Under the pieces are notes generated by a model that saw only the letters and a program-made list of their open reading frames with translations, was not told the origin of the DNA and did not search any database. From a virus, in IMG/VR virus record IMGVR_UViG_3300013010_000080, positions 1 through 21,887 of that record: 21,887 bases of DNA; one strand, given 5' to 3'. Shown here piece by piece: positions 7,870 to 14,063 of the stretch. Within the stretch, counting starts at the first letter, position 1. Each line of letters opens with the position of its first letter. The translations under genes and the position numbers were made by a program.

Positions 7870-8496
7870 GAGAAAGTAGCCTTACTCAAGGAAAAAGTTG
7901 ATTTAGCTAATCAAATGCTCGACACTAAATTATTCCCAACTGATTATGTTTACGACCATATCTTCAACTTGTCAGAAGACCAGTACATGGAAATGAGAGA
8001 CTTAGTAGCAGAAGATTATAAAAGATTCTTCAGAATATCTCAAATTGAGAACGAAGGAAACGATCCTGCAAAATCAGGAAAATCCTACGGTACTCCTCAT
8101 GACTTAGCATCACTATACGGTAGACGAAAAGGAGAACAGAAAGGACAACCATTCGGAGTAGTACCTACTGGATACGAGGATGAAACACCAGGTATAGGCG
8201 ATATAGGACCAGAAGGGGGAAGACCACGAGAACACGCCTCACACTACGGTACAAATGACGGACTAGGAGGAAGAGACCCTCTAGGGATACACGGAATGAA
8301 AGGCGGATTTGACTCAGACTACGAAAACGTAAACGAAGTTAAAAATACACCAGCGATAGACAATACTTTAGCAAAGACACTTTTTTATCAAAACTTTCAC
8401 AAGCAAGATAAAAAACATAATATTTTTGAAAAAGTAGAAGAAAAACATTCTGAAATGTTAGATGAATCTAAAATTAAAGATTTAGATAAATCCTAA
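7870..8496 (+). CDS. 20: Portal protein gp20, C-terminal 208 residues, downstream of the TAG
   Basis: Same frame as the upstream portal segment. The first residues after the TAG (EKVALLKEKVDLANQM) continue the conserved gp20 helix, followed by LFPTDYVYDHIFNLSEDQY and a charged helix ending near YKRFFRISQI. These are the expected crown-side helices of the portal. About 140 further residues form a Gly-, Asp- and Lys-rich extension (for example SYGTPHDLASLYG) that makes the full protein longer than T4 gp20. The first ATG in this piece is at 7915 (its own frame would give 193 residues), but it has no ribosome-binding sequence, no promoter-like motif, and it falls inside the conserved helix. Independent expression is therefore unlikely, and the piece makes sense only as the end of the portal. 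Confidence 0.85.
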   Translation, partial: EKVALLKEKVDLANQMLDTKLFPTDYVYDHIFNLSEDQYMEMRDLVAEDYKRFFRISQIENEGNDPAKSGKSYGTPHDLASLYGRRKGEQKGQPFGVVPTGYEDETPGIGDIGPEGGRPREHASHYGTNDGLGGRDPLGIHGMKGGFDSDYENVNEVKNTPAIDNTLAKTLFYQNFHKQDKKHNIFEKVEEKHSEMLDESKIKDLDKS

Positions 8497-8497
8497 C

Positions 8498-8507
8498 TAT
8501 TTATATA
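8498..8507 (+). promoter_or_regulatory. Promoter-like decamer TATTTATATA after the portal gene
   Basis: Exact decamer beginning two bases after the portal stop codon, 37 nt before the ATG at 8545. The longer distance would leave a leader of roughly 30 nt, which is A-rich and has no Shine-Dalgarno sequence. Confidence 0.55.
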
Positions 8508-8544
8508 GGTAAGGTATATACAAAGTATAAAGAAATCCCACAAA

Positions 8545-9399
8545 ATGCGAATAAAACATAGTAAGTATAAAAATACAGGTCTAATCTTTGAACTACTTGT
8601 AAAGCAGATAGCAGCAGATACCTTAAATAAAAAAGACTCTTCTGCGGTTAACGTACTTAGGAAGTACTTTACTGGAAAAACATCTCTAGTACGTGAGTTT
8701 AAGTTATATCAACTTATTCTTAAAAATAAATCTGTATCGCAATCCAAAGCAGAATCTATAGTATCAACTATAATAGAAGTAGCAAGAGGGATAGATAAGG
8801 ATTTGTTAAAGAAGCAGAAGTACGCACTTATTAAAGAAATAAAGAACAATTATAATATTGAAGATTTTTTCTCTATGAGCGTTAAAGACTATAAACCGTT
8901 AGCAGCACTATACTGTTTAATGGAAGCTCATAAAATACCAGAGGTAATCGATCCTGAGATACTTATAAATAATAAGACTACTATTCTAGAACACTTAACT
9001 AAAGTTATTCAAGATAGAGGAGAAGTTAGGGATACGTTAATAGAAGAGTACTCTAAGTACGATAAAGACCTAAAACTACTTACTTTTAAAATACTATTAG
9101 AAAAGTTTAATTCAAGATATGATACCTTTCTACCAGAACAGAAAAACATACTTAGAGAATTTATAATATCAGTAGACTCTTCAACAAAATTAAGAAGCAT
9201 AGTAAACGAAGAGATAGAGAAACTAGTAATAGAGATACAGAAACTTAAAGAAGTATCTAAAAACGATATTATAAAAATTAAACTACAAGAAGTTCTTAAA
9301 AAGATAATGCCGTTAAGTAATAAAGAGAGAGTAACAGACTCTCATTTAATCAGTATAATGCAATACTACGAACTAATTAAAGAACTTAGAGAGGTATGA
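8545..9399 (+). CDS. Hypothetical helical phage protein, 284 aa
   Basis: I recall no named function for this protein. It is basic at the N-terminus (MRIKHSKYKNTGLIFELLVK) and almost entirely helical by its pattern of Leu/Ile and Lys/Glu, with repeated charged heptad-like stretches in the last 80 residues. There is no membrane segment, no Cys pair and no catalytic motif. It lies between portal and prohead-core genes, the T4 position of the small core genes 67 and 68, so a role in prohead assembly is reasonable but not shown. It ends in TGA overlapping the next ATG (ATGA at 9396-9399), which means translational coupling to the 88-aa gene. This is the only complete gene here that ends in TGA. 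Confidence 0.75.
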   Translation: MRIKHSKYKNTGLIFELLVKQIAADTLNKKDSSAVNVLRKYFTGKTSLVREFKLYQLILKNKSVSQSKAESIVSTIIEVARGIDKDLLKKQKYALIKEIKNNYNIEDFFSMSVKDYKPLAALYCLMEAHKIPEVIDPEILINNKTTILEHLTKVIQDRGEVRDTLIEEYSKYDKDLKLLTFKILLEKFNSRYDTFLPEQKNILREFIISVDSSTKLRSIVNEEIEKLVIEIQKLKEVSKNDIIKIKLQEVLKKIMPLSNKERVTDSHLISIMQYYELIKELREV

Positions 9400-9662
9400 A
9401 ATTAAGTAGACTAAAAGAGATAGTACTAGAAGTACTAAAAGAAACTAACGAACAAAGCGCAACAAATGCAGGAGGTGCTAGTTTTGCCCCAGGAGCCGGA
9501 GCACAGTACGCTACCCCGTACGCTTTCGGTAAAAAAGGTAAAAAGAATAGAGCAACTAAGTACGGAGAGAAATTAGGGTACACAACTGTTAAGATAAAAA
9601 AAAGACCATATAACACTAAAATGTTTGACTATCTAGATGAGAACGATACAAGAAAAATATAA
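9396..9662 (+). CDS. Small prohead-type protein with gp23-like junction sequence, 88 aa
   Basis: 88 residues in three parts. Residues 1-17 form an amphipathic helix (MKLSRLKEIVLEVLKE). Residues 19-39 run EQSATNAGG, then ASFAPGAGAQYA. The remainder is basic (GKKGKKNRATKYG and KIKKRPYN). The middle part matches the major capsid protein of this window at its predicted gp21 cleavage junction (gp23 residues 59-79, EQSSTNVGG then GSFSAGQGSQWA). If gp21 cleaves gp23 after that Glu, it should be able to cut this protein after E19. I infer a small head protein processed by gp21, comparable in position to T4 gp67/gp68, with a basic mature part suited to binding DNA or the acidic scaffold. The start is coupled to the upstream TGA, and the end overlaps the next gene by 26 nt. 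Confidence 0.75.
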   Translation: MKLSRLKEIVLEVLKETNEQSATNAGGASFAPGAGAQYATPYAFGKKGKKNRATKYGEKLGYTTVKIKKRPYNTKMFDYLDENDTRKI

Positions 9663-11556
9663 CGCAATACAAGAGGGCAACTTCTCTAAATCACAATTCG
9701 TAAAAGATGCTAAGAGAGAGCTATCTCAATTTCTATCCCCATTTAATGGGTATGAAGATACTGTAGCCATCCTTAAGAATAAAGGAGTACTTACAGAAGC
9801 TAAAAAAGAAAAAGTAACTGACTACAAACCTACACCAGCCGGACTTCCAGCAGAAGCAATAAGTAGAGGAATAGATTACGAACTAGAAGCAATAGGTGTT
9901 AATACCGGAGTTGAAATGCCTACTCAAAAGCAATTAGACAAGGTTACATCGAAAGTTCATAAAAACTTAGCTAAAAATATGAACCACTACTTAGATCTCA
10001 TTGCTGGAGAATCTAAAAAAGTAGATAAACATGACAGATCAGTAGAAGCCACTAAAAAGAATAGTATAGATACTTTTAACGGTATGAAAAAAGCCGAGTT
10101 GAGAGAAAGTGTAGTAGAGAAAGCAATGAGCAAGGGATATTCTAAGAAACAGGTAGAGGGAGCTTTGGCAAGATTAAAAGAAAAGAAAGGAAAAGACCTC
10201 AACAACGACGATAAAGTAGACTCGAAAGATTATATGATGGCTAAAGATAAAGCTATCAAAAATGCAATGAAAAAGGAAGAAATAACGGTACCTAATTCAA
10301 CATTAGCTCAAGTAAACCAAGCTGTAACATCCCCAGCAACACTCGCACAAACCTTTTTAAGCATTTACCAACAAGTACAGAAGAAAGAACAAAAGGACTT
10401 CAGTCAGCATTCTAAATTCAGCAAAGTATTAAACATATTAACGAGTATGGCAGGTGATAAGGAAGAAGAAGAAGTTAATGAAGTAGAAGCCTCAATAGAT
10501 CCTCAAAAACTAGAAGATATGGGGTATAGTGCTGGTGAAAAAGCATTAATGGACTTAGATCCAGAAATCTTCAATCAACCGAACTTCAATAGCTATGCAA
10601 GCGGTTTTATAAAAGGCTTTCAAGATAATATAGAAGCAAGTCAAGACTATGCAGCACATTATGTTAATGAAGGAAGACGTAAAAAGAGTAAAGGTGGTAA
10701 GATAGTAACAGAAAATGATTACGAAACCGGAGGATATATAGAATCTATGGGACCATTGTTCGATAGAGCTTGTGATATGTTAGCAAAAGCATTCGGAGAG
10801 TGGGTAAACGGTCCGATGACGGAACCAGGAATGATTGCTCCAGCTAAAAAAGACGTAATAAACTATCTTGACCAGAAACTTACAAGCCAATTCTTAGAAG
10901 AAAGTAATAGTGTAGAAGAGTCAATTGACCGAGAATTCCATTCTACAAGCGACACCAGCGGACATCCAGACCCTTCCAAGATGAGTGTACCGGAAATTGA
11001 AGCATATATTAAAGATAATCCAACAACTTTATGGGGAAGATCTTTAAGCATATGGAAGATGGTACTTAATAAAAAGAAAGGTGCAGATACCGTAAGAGAT
11101 GAGCAGCTAAAAGAAGCATTTAAAGCTATTATTTCTAAAGTACTAACAGAAGAAATTATTACAGAAGCTGCTACAGGAAACCTATCTAAAATAGCCGATA
11201 CCTACAACGACTACGAAGGTATGCAAGTAGCTGTAAATGCACTAGAAAATATTGTAACTGACATAGAATCTTATAATAGTAAGACAAGAGATAAGATTCA
11301 AAAAATATACGACAGCCTTAAGGATATAAAGAATAAAGACGGATTAGTGGTAGGATCTTTTATTGCACCAGCAATCGCACAGGCATTTAGTAAAGATCTT
11401 ATACCAGTATCAGATAAAGGATTTACATCAAAACTAACACTGCCTAAAACAAAGGTACTTAAAGCAGGAGACGTACAAGAAGAAGAGTTAGACGAAAAAG
11501 AAACAGTATTCTCACCAGTAACTGAAAGTAGAAAAAGAAAATATACTAAAAGATAA
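9637..11556 (+). CDS. Large probable prohead core or internal protein, 639 aa, with EF-hand-like loop
   Basis: Not recognised by name. Charged, Lys/Glu-rich and mostly helical, as expected for a prohead core protein. The N-terminus (TIQEKYNAIQEGNFSKSQF) leads to a segment ending in GVLTEAKKE. Residues 187-198 read DLNNDDKVDSKD and have D, N, D, hydrophobic and final D in the positions of a calcium-binding EF-hand/dockerin loop. Several L/I-x-E or VTE sites (VLTE about 54, IITE, and PVTE about 11 residues before the C-terminus) could be gp21 cuts. The C-terminus is basic (SRKRKYTKR). The start codon lies inside the previous gene. An in-frame TAG sits directly before it (9634-9636) and a TAA further up, with no other ATG between, so 9637 is the best start. 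It ends as TAATG, sharing a base with the next gene. Confidence 0.75.
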   Translation: MRTIQEKYNAIQEGNFSKSQFVKDAKRELSQFLSPFNGYEDTVAILKNKGVLTEAKKEKVTDYKPTPAGLPAEAISRGIDYELEAIGVNTGVEMPTQKQLDKVTSKVHKNLAKNMNHYLDLIAGESKKVDKHDRSVEATKKNSIDTFNGMKKAELRESVVEKAMSKGYSKKQVEGALARLKEKKGKDLNNDDKVDSKDYMMAKDKAIKNAMKKEEITVPNSTLAQVNQAVTSPATLAQTFLSIYQQVQKKEQKDFSQHSKFSKVLNILTSMAGDKEEEEVNEVEASIDPQKLEDMGYSAGEKALMDLDPEIFNQPNFNSYASGFIKGFQDNIEASQDYAAHYVNEGRRKKSKGGKIVTENDYETGGYIESMGPLFDRACDMLAKAFGEWVNGPMTEPGMIAPAKKDVINYLDQKLTSQFLEESNSVEESIDREFHSTSDTSGHPDPSKMSVPEIEAYIKDNPTTLWGRSLSIWKMVLNKKKGADTVRDEQLKEAFKAIISKVLTEEIITEAATGNLSKIADTYNDYEGMQVAVNALENIVTDIESYNSKTRDKIQKIYDSLKDIKNKDGLVVGSFIAPAIAQAFSKDLIPVSDKGFTSKLTLPKTKVLKAGDVQEEELDEKETVFSPVTESRKRKYTKR

Positions 11557-11828
11557 TGAAAGACGATTTCAACATACACAACTGGCAAGCTGATTACCAC
11601 AGAAAGAATGTAATGAAAGAAGAGAACTACGGAGGTAGAGGATCTGACGTTGCTAGTGTATATCAATCTGCTGTAGAACTGAGTGCAGAAGATATGCAAG
11701 AGTTCTTAGAGGTATTAGCAATGTACTTTAAAGACAATCAGGATACACTAGATAATTTCGATGCTAAAAGCGTAGCAGACCACTTAGATCAAGCAAGCTG
11801 GGTATTGAGTAGGAGAACAGGAAACTAA
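11556..11828 (+). CDS. Small hypothetical phage protein, 90 aa
   Basis: 90 residues, acidic and helical. The first 22 residues (MKDDFNIHNWQADYHRKN, then VMKE) look like a leader: hydrophobic and aromatic residues are spaced as in an amphipathic helix and it ends in an M-K-E site, broadly similar to the leaders of the next proteins. The body contains SVYQSAVELSAEDMQEFLEV and a short helix before the end. There is no known motif. It starts on the last base of the previous stop (TAATG), so it is coupled to the 639-aa protein. Possibly a small packaged or core protein; this is inferred from position and leader only. Confidence 0.65.
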   Translation: MKDDFNIHNWQADYHRKNVMKEENYGGRGSDVASVYQSAVELSAEDMQEFLEVLAMYFKDNQDTLDNFDAKSVADHLDQASWVLSRRTGN

Positions 11829-11847
11829 AACTAAAAGTAAAACTAAA

Positions 11848-12399
11848 ATGAATAATTTCGATTTAAAAAAATTCTTAACAGAAAATAAACTAACTTCAAA
11901 TAGTAGGGTACTTACTGAAGCTCTTAGTAAAGAATTAAAAGATTTTGGACCTGATTTAATGAAAAGACTAAAAACCGCAGGATTTCAAACAGGACTATTT
12001 AAAGGAGAAGGGCAAGTCCCAAATGATGCTCGAATGAAAATTATAGATAACCCAAAATTGGCAGGTATAGCATACAAAAGATATCCTGACGGGTATGAAT
12101 TCCTTGAAGTATCAGTTCAAAGAGAAAAAGGAGAAGAGTTAGAAAAAGTTGCAAAATATTTTTCAACACCAGAAGGTCAATATGGACCAGATAAAGATGC
12201 GGGATGGGTAATTAAAAACGTCCGTAACGTAAATCCTGGAGATATCTACAGAAGTAAATTGGGTGGAATGAATGGTTTAGCTACTATAACTTACTTTAGA
12301 GCAGGAGAAGCAGGCACTAAAGTGTATAATGCTAAAATTAAATCTAAAGATAAGTTAGCTGCAGAAGGTAAGAAGTATGAATACTCTAAAAGAAAGTAA
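11848..12399 (+). CDS. Putative internal (packaged) protein with capsid-targeting-like leader, 183 aa
   Basis: Residues 1-24 begin MNNFDLKKFLTENKLT and end NSRVLTE. The same leader, with 19 of 24 residues identical by my alignment, begins the 242-aa protein at 13166, although the rest of the two proteins is unrelated. In T4, internal proteins and Alt carry short N-terminal capsid-targeting sequences that gp21 removes after an (I/L)-x-E site; here L-T-E at 22-24 fits. The mature part (about 159 residues) is basic, with KYFSTPEGQYGPDKDAGW and a Lys-rich C-terminus, and I recognise no fold. The leader RNA before the ATG is A-rich, with repeated ACTAAAA units and no Shine-Dalgarno. The next gene is the gp21 protease. 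I infer a protein packaged in the head, perhaps injected with the DNA. Confidence 0.7.
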   Translation: MNNFDLKKFLTENKLTSNSRVLTEALSKELKDFGPDLMKRLKTAGFQTGLFKGEGQVPNDARMKIIDNPKLAGIAYKRYPDGYEFLEVSVQREKGEELEKVAKYFSTPEGQYGPDKDAGWVIKNVRNVNPGDIYRSKLGGMNGLATITYFRAGEAGTKVYNAKIKSKDKLAAEGKKYEYSKRK

Positions 12400-12402
12400 A
12401 CT

Positions 12403-12981
12403 ATGAAGAACGTACTAGTAAATGTTACACCTTTTAAATCAATCCTTAAAGAATCTAAGGAAAGACCAGGAGTATTCGAGGTTGAAGGGATAATGCAGAG
12501 AGCTGGTGCTAAGAACCAGAATGGCAGGATATACGATAAGCCAATTCTATTAAGAGAGGTTAAGAAGTACATGGAAGAGTTCGTAGATAACGGAAACGCC
12601 TACGGAGAACTTGATCACCCCGAGTCTGCTGTGGTATCTTTAAAGAATGCATCACATGTAGTAAAAAGCTTACGATGGGACGGAGACGATCTAATAGGAA
12701 TAGTAGAACTACTTAATACTCCGTCCGGAAATATAGTTAAAGAGATTATAAAAGCAGGACATACGATCGGCATCTCATCAAGAGGTACAGGATCAGTACA
12801 ACAAACAAACGAAGGACACTTAGAAGTACAAGATGATTTCGAATTAGTATGCTGGGATTTTGTATCTAATCCATCAACACATGGAGCATTTATGAATCCA
12901 ATCTCACTAAACGAAGGAAAAGGAGCAGTAGACAAGTATGCAAAAGTTAATTCAATTATAAACGATATATTAAGAGCATAA
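12403..12981 (+). CDS. 21: Prohead core protease gp21
   Basis: Serine protease of the T4 gp21 prohead-maturation family, which digests scaffold and trims gp23 and internal proteins before DNA packaging. The family pattern is clear: NQNGRIYDKPIL near residues 38-49, catalytic His72 in GELDHPE (69-75), catalytic Ser in GISSRGTGS (123-131, S125 or S126), then ELVCWDFVSNPSTHGAFM near 147-164. The length of 192 residues is close to T4 gp21 (212). The gene lies 3 nt after the 183-aa gene and just upstream of the membrane-protein gene. In T4 the order is 20-67-68-21-22-23; here the same order holds with extra small genes inserted. Complete and presumably active. Confidence 0.92.
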   Translation: MKNVLVNVTPFKSILKESKERPGVFEVEGIMQRAGAKNQNGRIYDKPILLREVKKYMEEFVDNGNAYGELDHPESAVVSLKNASHVVKSLRWDGDDLIGIVELLNTPSGNIVKEIIKAGHTIGISSRGTGSVQQTNEGHLEVQDDFELVCWDFVSNPSTHGAFMNPISLNEGKGAVDKYAKVNSIINDILRA

Positions 12982-12984
12982 AAG

Positions 12985-13164
12985 ATGAAATTTAAAGATT
13001 TAATTAAAACAACAGAAGGACTAGTAGTACTAGGAGGATTAGTAGCAACAGTAGTAGTAGGAAAATTATTTGCATGGCTCACAGCAGCTGCGTATATTGT
13101 AATAAACGTACCTAACATACTAACTTGGATCAAAAACAAGTATAACACAATAAAAGGAAAGTAA
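12985..13164 (+). CDS. Small membrane protein, 59 aa
   Basis: A short open frame from ATG at 12985 to TAA at 13162-13164, 3 nt after the gp21 stop and 1 nt before the next ATG, so it fills the gap between two genes exactly. It encodes a basic N-terminus (MKFKDLIKTTE), a long hydrophobic stretch (about residues 12-46, with GLVVLGGLVATVVVG and then AYIVINV) and a basic tail (IKNKYNTIKGK). This could be one long or two short membrane helices. Codon use matches its neighbours. T4 heads begin assembly on the inner membrane with the help of a membrane protein (gp40), so a role in anchoring the prohead initiation complex is conceivable. A holin-like role is less likely given the position, but cannot be excluded. 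Confidence 0.7.
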   Translation: MKFKDLIKTTEGLVVLGGLVATVVVGKLFAWLTAAAYIVINVPNILTWIKNKYNTIKGK

Positions 13165-13165
13165 A

Positions 13166-13894
13166 ATGAACAACTTTAACTTAAAGAAATTCGTAACAGA
13201 AAATAAGCTAACTGGTAACAGTAGGATCTTAGCAGAACAGGAACAAAGCGAGGCAAGTAATAAGGAACTATTACTAGAACTAGTAGATAGTTTTAAGAGT
13301 GGGTTAGAAAGCACAGATGACAGCGAATACGATAACGGTACTTCAGAAGCTTGGTGTGACGATGCAGTTACAGAAATAATGGAATTAAAAGATTATTTCG
13401 TATCTAAACAAAGCCGAGAAGATATATTTGAAGAAGACGTAAACGAAGAGAGTGGTACTTTCTTTAAAGCTACTGTTAAATTTAGCGACAAACCAGGTAT
13501 ACAGTATGGATACACCGTAAACGGAAACAACGAAGAAGAAGCTAGACAAGAACTTGCTGCTAAACTAGCACAAGTAGAGCCAGGTAGAGAGTATGAAATA
13601 GTTAAGATAGGGAGCCCTAACCAACCTCAATCTGCTGCAGGACCACTTGCAAATATAGATTACGATTCAATAGAAGTAGACGGAGTAGATACTAATGACT
13701 ACCCAGACTTTACAGACGCATATATAGCTGCTGCAAACTTTGCAGATGGAACTCCACTTACAGACGAAGAGTTAGATCAACTAAACGATGAAATGGCAGA
13801 TGAAATACACGACCTAGCTTACCAATCTTTATTAGAAGGTAAAACAAAGAGAGAGCAGGAACTACTTAAAGAAGTGTTTAAGACTCTAAAGTAA
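13166..13894 (+). CDS. Putative internal (packaged) protein with capsid-targeting-like leader, 242 aa
   Basis: Residues 1-24 (MNNFNLKKFVTENKLT, ending NSRILAE) nearly repeat the leader of the 183-aa protein at 11848; the terminal I-L-A-E fits the (I/L)-x-E cleavage rule of gp21. The remaining 218 residues are strongly acidic. Residues about 92-150 (FFKATVKFSDKPG and EPGREYEIVKIG) look like a small alpha/beta domain, followed by an Asp/Glu-rich segment and a helical C-terminus with KTKREQELLKEVFK. I recognise no enzyme. The gene ends the operon: a hairpin terminator follows 24 nt after the stop. The acidic mature part contrasts with the basic one of the paralogous-leader protein, so the two may form a charge-complementary pair. 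That pairing is speculation. Confidence 0.7.
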   Translation: MNNFNLKKFVTENKLTGNSRILAEQEQSEASNKELLLELVDSFKSGLESTDDSEYDNGTSEAWCDDAVTEIMELKDYFVSKQSREDIFEEDVNEESGTFFKATVKFSDKPGIQYGYTVNGNNEEEARQELAAKLAQVEPGREYEIVKIGSPNQPQSAAGPLANIDYDSIEVDGVDTNDYPDFTDAYIAAANFADGTPLTDEELDQLNDEMADEIHDLAYQSLLEGKTKREQELLKEVFKTLK

Positions 13895-13914
13895 CAAACC
13901 ACAATTGCACAGTT

Positions 13915-13945
13915 AAAGCCCTACTAACGTAGGGTTTTCCTGTTT
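13915..13945 (+). terminator. Rho-independent terminator after the gp21 operon
   Basis: Stem CCCTAC (13919-13924), loop TAAC, stem GTAGGG (13929-13934), followed by TTTT and then TTTTT after a short break. AAAG before the stem can pair with TTTT after it, extending the hairpin. It lies 24 nt after the stop of the 242-aa gene. Confidence 0.85.
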
Positions 13946-13959
13946 TTATAAAACGTATA

Positions 13960-13969
13960 TATTTATATA
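13960..13969 (+). promoter_or_regulatory. Promoter-like decamer TATTTATATA for the scaffold-capsid unit
   Basis: Exact decamer directly after the terminator, 94 nt before the gp22 start. The position between a terminator and the scaffold/capsid genes is what a promoter should have. It gives the longest leader of all the copies here. Confidence 0.65.
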
Positions 13970-13974
13970 CAAAT

Positions 13975-14038
13975 ATACAGTCCCTTATACTGTATTACGT
14001 AACAAAACAAACTTCACATTACAGTTTAAATAACTGTA
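13975..14038 (+). promoter_or_regulatory. Two tandem hairpins with the same stem in the gp22 leader
   Basis: First hairpin: ATACAGT (13975-13981), 7-nt loop, ACTGTAT (13989-13995). Second hairpin: TACAGTT (14020-14026), 5-nt loop TAAAT, AACTGTA (14032-14038). Both have the core stem TACAGT/ACTGTA. The first begins about where the transcript from the decamer at 13960 should start. They may protect the abundant scaffold-capsid mRNA at its 5' end or bind a protein. Neither has a following T-run, so they are not terminators. Confidence 0.55.
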
Positions 14039-14063
14039 CGAAACCACAAAATTTTATTAGAAA

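Noticed and set aside
7915-8496. A separate gene starting at the ATG at 7915
   Set aside because: The 15 in-frame codons before it already continue the portal helix, there is no leader, promoter-like motif or ribosome site, and the region is homologous to the gp20 C-terminus. It is better read as part of the portal gene.
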